Source: Pseudarthrobacter albicanus
Lineage (GTDB): Bacteria; Actinomycetota; Actinomycetes; Actinomycetales; Micrococcaceae
DNA length: 64,000 nucleotides
Assembly (NCBI RefSeq): GCF_018224015.1
Contig: NZ_JAGPOT010000026.1
Location: 1-64,000 of the forward strand
Direction of reading: 5' to 3'
The notes under the pieces were generated by a model. That model saw nothing but the letters and a program-made list of their open reading frames with translations, was not told the DNA's origin and made no database searches. The position numbers and the translations under genes are program-made. Shown in pieces: positions 17,278 through 26,058 of this stretch; position 1 is the stretch's first letter, and every line of letters starts with the position of its first letter.

Positions 17278-18957
17278 ATGGATTCAGAGATACAGCATCT
17301 TGCGGAGCCCGACCAGAACGCTGCGGCGGTGCGGTTGTCTGATTGCATCCAACTCATGCAGGCCGATCTCGTGCACGCCAATCCCACGCCGGAAAACCTC
17401 GGGCATCCGGTCTCGGACGTCCTCATGTATGACCCCATGGACGAATGGACGAGTATCGATGGCCGGATCATCCTGGCTGTCGGGCTTAGCTGCGGTTCGC
17501 CGGATTTTGACCAGCTGCTTCACCGGGCCTCGAACAGCAACGCGGCCGCCGTGATCGTCAAGGCCCACGGGGCGTCTTTGGAGCAGCTGCGCTCCGCCGC
17601 GGTCCGCCACAGCCTCGCTGTCCTTGTCGCACCCGACAACGCCGATTGGACGCGGCTCGTGGCACTGGCCAGGGCGTCGGTCATGGGTGCGGCCGTGGAT
17701 TCCGTCTCAGGGGTCCGGCTGGGGGATCTCTACGCATTCGCCAACGCTGCAGCGTCCATCACCAGTGGCGCAGCCAGCATCGTGGATCCGCTCGGACGGG
17801 TGCTTGGATATTCGACTCTGCCGGGCCAGCCCATCGACGAATTGCGCCGCGTCACCACCCTCTCCCTGCAGGAGATCAAGCCGCCGGCGTTCGATACAGA
17901 CTTCAAGATCGTCTATGCGTCCGCGGGTGCGGTGCTGATCCCCGCCGTAGATGATGAGATGGCCAGGCTGGCCCTTGCCGTGCGGGCCGGCGGCGAACTG
18001 CTTGGCTCGATCTGGATCATCGACCCAGGCGAAGAGAAACGCGAGGCGGCCCTGGACGCGCTCGACAGGATGGCGCCACTGGCCGGGCTGCACATGCTCC
18101 ATGCCCGTTCGGCGTCCGATTTTGGGGAACGCCGGAACGGGGACTTGATCCGCACGCTCATGGACGACACCGTCCATGCGTCCTTTGCCGCTGCCCAGCT
18201 CGGGCTAGATCCAGTCCATGGGCTCGCCGTCGCGGCCTTTTCAATAGTCCGCCCCGAAACCGGGAGCCTGGAGTCGGTGCGTGAAATCCACCGGCTGCTG
18301 CACCTTGTCACGACAGTGTGCAACATCCAGTTCAACACGAGCAACAGTGCCCTTGTTGGCTCGGTTGTCTATGCCCTCCTGCCCTGCCAGGGAACCACCC
18401 CCAGGGCCGTGCATCGGCGCGTTGTCCAGGAAATCGGGGCGTACGCCCACACGATCAGCTCCTACCCGGTCATCGCCGCCGTTGGAGGCATCGCGTCCCG
18501 TGTAGAGGACCTGCCCGGATCCAGATCTGAAGCGCTGCAAACGTTGGAATATCTGCTCCACAAGCAAACTGCCACGCCGGGCACCAGTGGCGGGCGGGTC
18601 CCCGCCGCCGGTCTTTTCGAGGACCACCGAATCCCGCTGAACCTTTTGAAAATCGGGGCATTTATCGACGACAACGGGCTTGCCGATCTCGACGACATCG
18701 CAAGGATCCAGGCCCATGACGCCGAACAGCAAACCGACTACCTGGACACCCTGCGGGCCTATCTGGTTTCGAACGGAAACATCTCGACGACGGCGGCACG
18801 TCTCCACGTGCACAACAACACCGTGCGCTATCGGGTCGCACGCTTGGCCAAGGACTTTGACCTTGATCTGGACGACCCGCAGAAGCGGCTCTGGATCTGG
18901 CTGCGCCTGACAACCATGGACCTCGCACCTCAGGCAAGGCCGACGGTGCCGACGTAG
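17278..18957 (+). CDS. PucR-family transcriptional regulator
   Basis: A 559-aa regulator with the PucR layout: an N-terminal purine-catabolism-regulator-like domain (residues about 15-130), a GAF-like middle (ASITSGAASIVDPLGRVLGYSTL), a CdaR GGDEF-like region (LGLDPVHGLAVAAFSIV...), and a C-terminal PucR helix-turn-helix (YLVSNGNISTTAARLHVHNNTVRYRVARL, about 500-530). Members respond to metabolites such as purine degradation intermediates, sugar acids or amino acids. Being divergent from the ABC/oxidase/RidA operon, it is its likely activator. Confidence 0.9.
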   Translation: MDSEIQHLAEPDQNAAAVRLSDCIQLMQADLVHANPTPENLGHPVSDVLMYDPMDEWTSIDGRIILAVGLSCGSPDFDQLLHRASNSNAAAVIVKAHGASLEQLRSAAVRHSLAVLVAPDNADWTRLVALARASVMGAAVDSVSGVRLGDLYAFANAAASITSGAASIVDPLGRVLGYSTLPGQPIDELRRVTTLSLQEIKPPAFDTDFKIVYASAGAVLIPAVDDEMARLALAVRAGGELLGSIWIIDPGEEKREAALDALDRMAPLAGLHMLHARSASDFGERRNGDLIRTLMDDTVHASFAAAQLGLDPVHGLAVAAFSIVRPETGSLESVREIHRLLHLVTTVCNIQFNTSNSALVGSVVYALLPCQGTTPRAVHRRVVQEIGAYAHTISSYPVIAAVGGIASRVEDLPGSRSEALQTLEYLLHKQTATPGTSGGRVPAAGLFEDHRIPLNLLKIGAFIDDNGLADLDDIARIQAHDAEQQTDYLDTLRAYLVSNGNISTTAARLHVHNNTVRYRVARLAKDFDLDLDDPQKRLWIWLRLTTMDLAPQARPTVPT

Positions 18958-18986
18958 GCGCAGAACACCGGATCTGCCCGAATGGA

Positions 18987-19453
18987 CTACACAGGTTCCT
19001 GCATCGCTCTGATGGCGGCCGCGGCCTCTGCCTCGTCCACCAGGTCATTGTCGGCCAGCCATTCAATGGCCTGCCTCTTCATGACGGCGTCGTGGAATTC
19101 ATACCACTCCGCTTCCAGCCCGGGAAACAGCTGCAAGGCGTCCTTGAAATGCCGGAATGGACGATGGCCGTTGATGGCCCGCTCAAGGCGTTCCCGCTGG
19201 CCCGGTCCCGGACATTGGAGGCGAACACCTCCATGTCCCGATACCCCACATTTGATTCGACGGGTTCGATGCGGATGCCTCCACGCTCAGCGAGGTCTTC
19301 CACGGTTTCGCCGGTTTCGTCGGCCACTTCCTCGCCCCACAGATCGATCTGCCCCGTTTCTGGATCCAGCCAAAAGAATGTGCCGTAGTCCATGAAATGG
19401 TTTTCAAGTGCCATGGCGAGATCCCCCAGATCAATGGCATCCAGGCGCAGCAT
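18987..19453 (-). pseudogene. UPF0158-family protein gene with one frameshift
   Basis: The start MLRLDAIDLGDLAMALENHFMDYGTFFWLDPETGQI...VEDLAERGGIRIEPVESNVGYRDMEVFASNVRDR matches UPF0158. Near 19195 the frame breaks and the family's second half continues in another frame as RLERAINGHRPFRHFKDAL...WYEFHDAVMKRQAIEWLADNDLVDEAEA to the TAG at 18987-18989. A single indel separates the two halves. The function of UPF0158 is unknown to me. It lies upstream of, and divergent from, the primase-helicase gene. Confidence 0.8.
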
Positions 19454-19821
19454 GACGAAGCCTCCCTTTGCATTGCGGCGGTAGTTAAACACGCGCCACC
19501 CTCCATCGTTACCTCTGGGGAAACATCCGGCAACGCCGGACAGAAGACTCCTACGGCCCACTCGGGGCTCAGGAACGCGGGGCATTCGAAGGACGGCAGG
19601 CAATGCTGGTACCGCGTTCAGCATGCGCGCGTGTTGCGGAGCCGACGCTGTTGGGCGCGCCGTGACAGCCGAGGCATTGCTGAAGGCTACCGCTTTCTGT
19701 GTGTTGCTCATAAAGAACCCGCGCGTAGAAGCCGGCGCATACACGTTGGGCTACTCGCGTTGGGCCCTCTGCCACCGAAAAGTGCAGAGAGTTCCGGAAA
19801 TGTGAGCTTCTGCCGACCACA
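19454..19821. other. Intergenic region without a supported gene
   Basis: This 368-bp stretch lies between divergent starts of the UPF0158 gene and the primase-helicase. It has more moderate GC than its surroundings and should contain both promoters. Short frames on both strands lack family features. Confidence 0.45.
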
Positions 19822-22251
19822 ATGGTAGCTGTGAGTGGAGACACGCCCGAGGCTGCTGGACAAACCGTGCTGCCCCTCTTTCTCGATGCGGCAGGCGGCG
19901 CACTGGTGCGCGAGCTCGAGGAGCTGCGCCGTGACAATGCCAGGCTGCGGAAACTGTTGGAACTCACCGAATCCGAATCAACAGCTCCGCATCAAGACCA
20001 GCCTGCCATTGCCGCAGTTGTGCACCATGGCCCGGTGACCATGGAATCGCCGCCGGAGGCAAAAGTCCGGCTGTTCCAGGATTTGTTCCGGGCACGCAAT
20101 GATATTTACGCAGTCCGCTGGGAAAACGAACGAGATGGACGATCAGGCTGGGTTCCCGCGGTCGCCGGGGGTTGGCGCAAAGGGGCGAAAGCCGCCGGCG
20201 CCAATTTCCTGGCACTCACTCCAATGGTTATTGCCGATCATCTGCGCGGACTGCAACACGTCGGCCTCTACCCCTTGACTGAACAGGACACCTGCTGGTG
20301 GGTGGCGGCGGATTTTGACGGCAGCGCTGCAATGTTGGATGCCCTGGCGTACGTCAAAGCAGCACGTTTTCGCGGCATCCCGGCAGCGCTTGAAGTGTCG
20401 CAATCTGGGCGCGGGGCCCACGCCTGGATCTTCTTTGGCGCGGCAATCCCGGCGTCGGTCGCACGACAGCTGGGGACCGGCCTCATCCACGAGGCCATGG
20501 GATTGCGCGGCAGCATGAGCCTGGCAAGTTACGACAGGCTCTTCCCCTCCCAAGACATGCATTCCGGCAAAGGCATGGGCAACCTGATTGCCGCGCCGTT
20601 GAACGGCAAGCGCCGGCAGCACGGAACCACGCTGTTCATCGACACCACGACCCTCGAACCCTATGAGGACCAATGGGCCTACCTGTCCAGCCTGGACCGG
20701 CTCTCGGACCGGGAAGTCAGCACCCACGTCCGGAGGCTGCCTGCCGTCAAGGTGGGACCGGAGGTGCGCCGGCTCGAACTGCCTCAATCGTCCAAGATCG
20801 TTCCTCGCCCGGCTCTGATCGTCCACGCGGCGTTTGCCTCGCGCGTAACCATCAAGGAAGCGGAACTGGGACCGGCGATGATTTCGGCAGTCAAACATGC
20901 CGCATCCATGCCGAACCCTGAATTCTACGAACGACAGCGCCAGCGCCGGTCCACCTGGAACATTCCCCGATTTCTGCGCAACTACGACGAGACTCTCGAA
21001 GGGGACCTTGTCTTCCCCCGTGGGCTGCTGCCGCTGTTGCAGCAGCTGGTCGAATCGAGTGGCAGCACGCTGCGCATTGACGATCAACGCGCGGCCGGAA
21101 CTGCTCAAGCCTTCGAATTCACGGCCCGTCTCCATGCGGAGCAACAAGAGGCCGCGGATGCCGCCACCGCCGCGGATGCGGGGATTTTAGTCGCACCGCC
21201 GGGCACCGGCAAGACGGTGATCGCGTGTGCCGCGATGGCGCGTCGGGGCGTATCCACGCTTATCCTGGTCGACCGCAAGGCCCTGGCTGACCAATGGCGG
21301 AGCCGCATTCGCGAGTACATGGATGAAAAGTGCGGCCAGATAGGAGGCGGACGGGCAAAAACAACGGGACGCGTCGACGTCGCGCTCTTGCCCACGCTGG
21401 CGCGGCGCGAAAATGTCGCCGAACTGACCGCCGGATACGGTTTTGTCATCGTGGACGAGTGCCACCATGTCCCGGCCGCGGCGTTCAGCCACGTCATGAA
21501 CCAGATTCCGGCGCGGTACTGGCTGGGGCTGACGGCTACGCCGTACCGGCGGGACAAGCTGGATGCGCTGATCTACCACCAGCTGGGCCAGGTCACGCAC
21601 ACCATTCCACCGGCGGCTCCAGAACAACTTCCACGCAACGGACGCGGGATAGTGGAGCCGACGCTGGCCTTGGAACTGCACCGGACGGCCTACATTTACG
21701 ACGGCGACGCGGACCCCAGCGAGCCGGGCGGGATTTCCGCCATCTACAAGGACCTGATCGCCAGCGAGGAACGCCTGTCGCAAATCTACGACGACGTCAT
21801 GGCAGCATACGAACGCAAAGGGCGAATTCTTTTGCTGACGACCTGGAAGGCCCATCTCGACTCGTTCAGGTTGCGGTTCGAGGCGGCGGGCCTGGAACCG
21901 GTGGTCTTCTCCGGCGCGATGAAAGCGAAGGAACGGCAGGCCGCCGTCGACCGTCTTGCCAATATGGACGACGCCCAGCCATTGCTGGTGCTGGGCACCG
22001 GCTCCTACATCGGGGAAGGCTTCGATTGCCCCAAACTGGATACGTTGTTCCTTGCTGCGCCCGTTTCGTTCAAGGGACGGCTGGTCCAATATGCCGGCCG
22101 CGTCATCAGGCCGTACCCGGGGAAAACTGTGGCGACCGTGCACGACTACTACGACGAATCAACTCCGGTGCTGGCCGCGTCGTTGAACAAACGGGCGCCG
22201 GGGTACGTCTCGCTCGGATTCCCTGACCCACGAAAGCTGACAATCAGGTGA
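19822..22251 (+). CDS. TOTE-type archaeo-eukaryotic primase fused to a DEAD/DEAH helicase
   Basis: An 809-aa multidomain protein. Residues about 25-50 form a short coiled coil (LVRELEELRRDNARLRKLLEL). Residues about 80-310 are an archaeo-eukaryotic primase domain of the type in TOTE conflict systems: the metal motif VAADFDG (D164, D166), SGRGAHAWIFF (H200) and LFIDTTTL. A linker with LVFPRGLLPLL leads to a superfamily 2 helicase with Walker A APPGTGKT (K464), DECH box VDECHH (545-548), motif III LTATPYRRD, motif V GEGFDCPKLDTLFLA, and motif VI QYAGRVIR (756-763). All catalytic residues appear intact. Such proteins are predicted nucleic-acid-directed defence or conflict ATPases. The start (ATG 19822 or GTG 19831) is uncertain. 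Confidence 0.85.
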   Translation: MVAVSGDTPEAAGQTVLPLFLDAAGGALVRELEELRRDNARLRKLLELTESESTAPHQDQPAIAAVVHHGPVTMESPPEAKVRLFQDLFRARNDIYAVRWENERDGRSGWVPAVAGGWRKGAKAAGANFLALTPMVIADHLRGLQHVGLYPLTEQDTCWWVAADFDGSAAMLDALAYVKAARFRGIPAALEVSQSGRGAHAWIFFGAAIPASVARQLGTGLIHEAMGLRGSMSLASYDRLFPSQDMHSGKGMGNLIAAPLNGKRRQHGTTLFIDTTTLEPYEDQWAYLSSLDRLSDREVSTHVRRLPAVKVGPEVRRLELPQSSKIVPRPALIVHAAFASRVTIKEAELGPAMISAVKHAASMPNPEFYERQRQRRSTWNIPRFLRNYDETLEGDLVFPRGLLPLLQQLVESSGSTLRIDDQRAAGTAQAFEFTARLHAEQQEAADAATAADAGILVAPPGTGKTVIACAAMARRGVSTLILVDRKALADQWRSRIREYMDEKCGQIGGGRAKTTGRVDVALLPTLARRENVAELTAGYGFVIVDECHHVPAAAFSHVMNQIPARYWLGLTATPYRRDKLDALIYHQLGQVTHTIPPAAPEQLPRNGRGIVEPTLALELHRTAYIYDGDADPSEPGGISAIYKDLIASEERLSQIYDDVMAAYERKGRILLLTTWKAHLDSFRLRFEAAGLEPVVFSGAMKAKERQAAVDRLANMDDAQPLLVLGTGSYIGEGFDCPKLDTLFLAAPVSFKGRLVQYAGRVIRPYPGKTVATVHDYYDESTPVLAASLNKRAPGYVSLGFPDPRKLTIR

Positions 22252-22378
22252 CTCCCAACTCCCCGAGCGGGCTCTGCTCCAACCAGGTTCAGCAGGCCAG
22301 CGCTGTTGACGGCCGGCTGAGAATGTTGTGGTGAAATTCTGCCAGAGCACCATTGGTACCGTTTGGGACTATGAAAAC

Positions 22379-22585
22379 ATGGCCATGAATTTGCGCATTC
22401 CCGAAGACCTTGACCGCCGCCTTGAGCAGCTCGCCTTGGAAGAGCACACCTCCAAGTCGGCGCTGCTGCTCCAAGGCGCCGAACTCGTCCTCCAGCGCCA
22501 CCACCGCAGCCGCGACATCAGCGCGGGCATGGACTTCGTCATGAGCCACGACGGCGAGCTGCTCAAACGCCTTGAGGATGCATGA
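22379..22585 (+). CDS. Ribbon-helix-helix antitoxin
   Basis: A 68-aa protein starting MAMNLRIPEDLDRRLEQLALEEHTSKSALLLQGAELVLQRH, a MetJ/Arc-type ribbon-helix-helix DNA-binding domain. The C-terminal part (ISAGMDFVMSHDGELLKRLEDA) would contact the toxin. The open frame extends upstream to 22328, but the ATG at 22379 begins the domain. Its stop overlaps the Doc start (ATGA), the usual antitoxin-toxin arrangement. Confidence 0.82.
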   Translation: MAMNLRIPEDLDRRLEQLALEEHTSKSALLLQGAELVLQRHHRSRDISAGMDFVMSHDGELLKRLEDA

Positions 22586-22950
22586 GTTCATACCTCGAAA
22601 TTGAGGACGCGCTGCAGGTTATCGACCGGTATGGATTCCACATGCGTGACATTGGGCTCCTTGCCTCGGCTCTGGCGCGCCCTGCGACCACAGTCATGGG
22701 CGCGGAAGCATATCCGCAGCTGCCCATGAAGGCCGCGGCGCTGCTTGAATCTGTGGCACGTTTCCGCCCTCTCATCGACGGCAACAAACGCACTGCCTGG
22801 ACCTTGATGGTCCTGAAGCTCTGGATCAACGGCTACCGGCACAACTTCAGCACGGACGAGGGGCTTGATCTCGTTGTGGGAGTGGCCGCCGGCAGCGTCA
22901 CATTGGAACGCAGCGCAGCCCTGATCGCCGAGCATCTTGTCCCGCGGTAG
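22582..22950 (+). CDS. Doc-type Fic-fold toxin lacking the catalytic histidine
   Basis: A 122-aa Fic/Doc-family protein. Doc toxins phosphorylate EF-Tu and stop translation through the HxFx(D/N)(G/A)NKR motif. Here the motif reads RFRPLIDGNKRTAW: D66, G67, N68, K69 and R70 are intact, but the histidine is Arg62 (CGC; one base from CAC) and the Phe is Leu64. Loss of the histidine should abolish or strongly reduce catalysis, so this may be an inactivated toxin or one with altered chemistry. Length and helices are otherwise normal for Doc. Confidence 0.85.
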   Translation: MSSYLEIEDALQVIDRYGFHMRDIGLLASALARPATTVMGAEAYPQLPMKAAALLESVARFRPLIDGNKRTAWTLMVLKLWINGYRHNFSTDEGLDLVVGVAAGSVTLERSAALIAEHLVPR

Positions 22951-23071
22951 GCGGCGTTCGCTTCTGCGGCGGCGGGCAAGCGGGAAGGAGCGACCAACTA
23001 CCGAAAACGACCGCTAGTTGCCGCCGCGGGAGTCGCATCCTTGCCTGGTGCGTCTCTGGCGGGTGCTTCGA

Positions 23072-24607
23072 TCAGACGAAAGCGGACAGCAGCAGTGTGA
23101 ATCCGAATCCGACGACGGAGATTATGGTTTCCATGACGGACCAGGTCTTGATCGTTTGCCCTACGGTCAGCCCGAAGTATTCCTTGACCAGCCAAAAGCC
23201 GGCATCGTTGACATGGGAGAAGAACAGCGATCCGGCACCGATGGCGAGCACAACCAGCGCCAACTGAGCCGGCGTCAGACCGGTTGCCAAGGGTGCGATG
23301 ATGCCCGCGGCCGTCACGGTAGCCACGGTCGCCGAGCCTGTGGCGAGACGGATCAGCACCGCGATAATCCACCCCAGCACCAGAGCCGACAGACTGGCAG
23401 CCACGGCGATCTTGGCGATCGCGGTTCCGGTACCGCCGTCGACCAGGACCTGCTTGAAACCGCCGCCTGCGCCGACGATGAGCATGACCCCGACAATCGG
23501 CAGCAGGCTCTGGCCAATCTTCTTCGTCAGAGTCGACGCGGAGAAGCCCACTCTTGTACCGAAAGTGAGCATGGCCAGCAGCACTGCCACGAGCAGCGCG
23601 AAGACCGGATCGCCAATGAAGTCCAGCAAGGGCCGCAGCGCAGCTCCTTTGTCCATCCAGATGTCCGCCCCGGCTTTGATCAGCATGAGCACCAACGGGG
23701 ACAGCAGGGTGACCAGGGTCCAGGTGAAGGACGGGCTGCGCGTGGCATCCAAATCCTGTGCCTTGCCCAGGGGCGCGTCGCGGCGCTGACTGCCGGCCTG
23801 CGTGCCCTGGCCCGTGCCCTGGCCCGTGCCCTGGTCCTGGGGATCGGCCGTCTGTGCGTTCCCGCCGGATCCGACGGTGACGGCCAGGCCGGCGCCAGCG
23901 GCGCCGATGGGCACCATCCGTGCGGCGAGACGGCCAAACAAGGGACCGGCGATGATGACGGTTGGAACCGCTATAAGGAGGCCAAAGGCAAGAGTCACAC
24001 CGACATTGGCGTGCAGGATGCCGATCGCCGCCAGCGGGCCCGGGTGTGGCGGGATGAATCCGTGGAGCACCGACAGGCCGGCCAGGGCTGGAATGCCAAG
24101 CCGCATCGCCGGGCCCTCGGAACGGTGCACGGCGAGCATCACGACGGGTATGAGCAGCACGAGCCCGATCTCGAAAAACATGGGGATACCGATGATGCCG
24201 GCGATGAGCGCCATCTTCCAGGGCAGCGTTGCAGCCCGGCCGTGGAGAAGTGTGTCCACGATCTTGTCCGCACCGCCGGAATCCGCCAACAGCTTGCCCA
24301 GCATGGCTCCCAGTGCGATGAGGACTCCGACGTAGCCCAGCACCCCGCCGACGCCGGTCTCGTAGGAGGTGGTCACCTTGTCCAGAGCGATACCGGAGGC
24401 AATGCCGACGAAGAGGGACCCGATGCTCAGGGCCAGAAAGGCATGCATCTTCGCCCAGATGATCAAGAGGACGACGATCGCGATGCCGACGGCTGCCACG
24501 ACAAGTACTTGGGTGTCGTGGCCGTTCCATGGTTGATTCATCAGGTCTGTGGTGCTGTCGGTGGCGACCCCGGTGAAAGGCTTGTTGAGGGTGGAGATTC
24601 CGTTCAT
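23072..24607 (-). CDS. gntP: Gluconate:H+ symporter, GntP family
   Basis: A 511-aa GntP-family permease, longer than the usual ~450 residues, with about 12 hydrophobic segments. Family blocks include FLALSIGSLFVGIASGIALDKV, GVGGVLGYVGVLIALGAMLGKLLADSGGAD, GIPMFFEIGLVLLIPVV, GFIPPHPGPLAAIGILHANVG and FSHVNDAGFWLVKEYFGLTVGQTIKTWSVMET. The extra length comes from a hydrophilic loop rich in Gly, Gln and Thr in the middle, encoded by a 12-bp tandem repeat. The ATG overlaps the gluconokinase stop (ATGA). Confidence 0.92.
   Translation of the reverse strand: MNGISTLNKPFTGVATDSTTDLMNQPWNGHDTQVLVVAAVGIAIVVLLIIWAKMHAFLALSIGSLFVGIASGIALDKVTTSYETGVGGVLGYVGVLIALGAMLGKLLADSGGADKIVDTLLHGRAATLPWKMALIAGIIGIPMFFEIGLVLLIPVVMLAVHRSEGPAMRLGIPALAGLSVLHGFIPPHPGPLAAIGILHANVGVTLAFGLLIAVPTVIIAGPLFGRLAARMVPIGAAGAGLAVTVGSGGNAQTADPQDQGTGQGTGQGTQAGSQRRDAPLGKAQDLDATRSPSFTWTLVTLLSPLVLMLIKAGADIWMDKGAALRPLLDFIGDPVFALLVAVLLAMLTFGTRVGFSASTLTKKIGQSLLPIVGVMLIVGAGGGFKQVLVDGGTGTAIAKIAVAASLSALVLGWIIAVLIRLATGSATVATVTAAGIIAPLATGLTPAQLALVVLAIGAGSLFFSHVNDAGFWLVKEYFGLTVGQTIKTWSVMETIISVVGFGFTLLLSAFV
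23802..23837. repeat. Three tandem 12-bp repeats within gntP
   Basis: GTGCCCTGGCCC occurs three times head to tail, the last copy diverging at its end. On the coding strand it encodes GTGQ-type repeats in the central loop. The unit is a multiple of three, so copy-number change would alter loop length without shifting the frame. Confidence 0.75.
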
Positions 24608-25176
24608 GGTCCTCGTCCCGTTCCGCTCGGCCGCAGGCCGAACTCGTCCATGATTCGTTGGGCAATCGTCCCTGGAGCCGGGCCGACGTCGAACCGGATT
24701 CCGGGCTCATCCTGGGACGGTTCCTCGAGGTCTGCGAACTGGCTGGCCAACATGCTCGGGGGCATAAAGTGACCGTGGCGTTCGGCCAGCCGTGCGCTGA
24801 TGGTCTCGGGGGACCCCGACAGAAAAACGAAGACGACGCCGGAGCCCCGGCGGTTAATGATGTTCCGGTAAGACCGTTTGAGCGCCGAACAGGTGATGAC
24901 GCCGTTCTCCCCATGATCCAGCCTCCGGTCCACCCACCCGGCGACCTTCTCCAGCCAGGGGTATCTGTCCCCATCCGTGAGCGGATGTCCCGCGGCCATT
25001 TTGTCGATATTTGTTTGGGGGTGCAGGGCATCGCCTTCCTCGAAGGCCCAACCGAGCCGCCCCGCAAGGAGGGCGGCAACGGTGGATTTGCCGGAACCGG
25101 ATACGCCCATGACAACCAGTACGGCCGGGTTGGTGAGAGCAGGCGTCGCCAGGTCCGGGGTGTCCATGATGCCCAT
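24604..25176 (-). CDS. gntK: Gluconokinase
   Basis: A 190-aa GntK (shikimate kinase-like P-loop kinase) phosphorylating D-gluconate to 6-phosphogluconate. Visible are the Walker A VMGVSGSGKSTVAALLAGRLGWAFEEGDALHP, NIDKMAAGHPLTDGDRYPWLEKV, CSALKRSYRNIIN and FVFLSGSPETISARLAERHGHFMPPSMLASQFADLEEP. All are hallmarks of the family. It is translationally coupled to gntP and lies 54 bases after the FadR-type regulator gene. Confidence 0.95.
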   Translation of the reverse strand: MGIMDTPDLATPALTNPAVLVVMGVSGSGKSTVAALLAGRLGWAFEEGDALHPQTNIDKMAAGHPLTDGDRYPWLEKVAGWVDRRLDHGENGVITCSALKRSYRNIINRRGSGVVFVFLSGSPETISARLAERHGHFMPPSMLASQFADLEEPSQDEPGIRFDVGPAPGTIAQRIMDEFGLRPSGTGRGP

Positions 25177-25230
25177 CTTGGCAGCACCGGGGCATCAGTG
25201 CCACAGTGAATCGCAGCTGATTCCACGGGG

Positions 25231-25980
25231 TTACCCTGGCGGTGCGGCCTTCGCGGCGCGCGCCTGGGACGCCTGCCGGTGGAACCACTCGATGTGTTCG
25301 CGCAGCAGGCGGGCGGCGAGCTCGCCGTCGTGTGCCTGGAAGGCAGCAAAGATGCCGTGGTGCTGGCTCCGCAACACGGACACGACCTCGGGCCACGAAT
25401 CCATGGCGTCGACGGCATCCTTGACGTAGCCGACGATGGCTCCGCTGAGGGACTCCATCATGGTGGCGACCACTGCGTTGCCTGCCAGCGAGCTCAGGGC
25501 AACATGGAACCGGGCGTCCAGCTCGTAAAAGGCCTCCCGGTCCAGTTCGGTGTCGTCCATGGCGTGGAGAAAATGGGCAGCATGCTGTAGTTCCTCCTCG
25601 GAATCGAGGCGGGCCGCCGCCGTCTGGGCGGTCCAGGTCTCCAGCAGGATACGGGTCTGGACGATGTCCGCGACGGGCAGCCTGTTGCTGGCAACATGTA
25701 GCCGCAGCGCGGACGAGAGGCCCGCGGAGGGGTCGGAAATGACAATCGCGCCGGACGCGGGTCCGGACCCGACGGAACTGCGGATCACGCCCATGGCGCC
25801 CAGGATGAGGATGGCCTCGCGTACCGATGCCCTCGAAATTCCGTAGGTTTCCGCCAGGGCGCGTTCGCCGGGAAGACGGTCCCCGAGCTTGATCTTGCCC
25901 GAGCGCAGGTCCGCCTCGATGTCCGCCAGGAGGGCATCGTAGCTACGGCGGCGGCCCGCTGATGATTCGTCGCTGGCCAT
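25231..25980 (-). CDS. GntR-family (FadR subfamily) regulator, probably LldR/LutR
   Basis: A 249-aa regulator. The winged helix (residues about 12-80) includes GDRLPGERALAETYGISRASVREAILILGAMGVI. The C-terminal FadR/FCD helical domain carries the metal/ligand residues in ILLETWTAQTAAARL, ELDARFHVALSSLAGN and LRSQHHGIFAAFQAHDGELAARLLREHIEWF. It lies between gntK and the lactate permease gene, all on the minus strand. Three TGGTCnGACCA sites, the known FadR/LldR pattern, lie beyond the permease, so lactate control is favoured. Gluconate control is also possible. The start is the ATG at 25980; the open frame runs 20 codons further. Confidence 0.88.
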   Translation of the reverse strand: MASDESSAGRRRSYDALLADIEADLRSGKIKLGDRLPGERALAETYGISRASVREAILILGAMGVIRSSVGSGPASGAIVISDPSAGLSSALRLHVASNRLPVADIVQTRILLETWTAQTAAARLDSEEELQHAAHFLHAMDDTELDREAFYELDARFHVALSSLAGNAVVATMMESLSGAIVGYVKDAVDAMDSWPEVVSVLRSQHHGIFAAFQAHDGELAARLLREHIEWFHRQASQARAAKAAPPG

Positions 25981-26058
25981 GGGCGTTTCCTTCTGGTCGT
26001 CGAAGGCGTGCGGCCCGGGGATCCGGCCCGCACGCCTCATTGCGGGAATGGCGGAATG

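Noticed and set aside
22951..23071. Terminator between doc and gntP
   Set aside because: GCGGCGG...CCGCCGC repeats are present but the arms do not align into one good stem.
23802..23837. Phase-variable repeat
   Set aside because: The unit is 12 bp, so copy changes keep the reading frame; only loop length could vary.
22998..25418. 806-aa minus-strand open frame across gntP and gntK
   Set aside because: It is an arginine/histidine-rich out-of-frame reading; gntP and gntK in the correct frames have complete family motifs.
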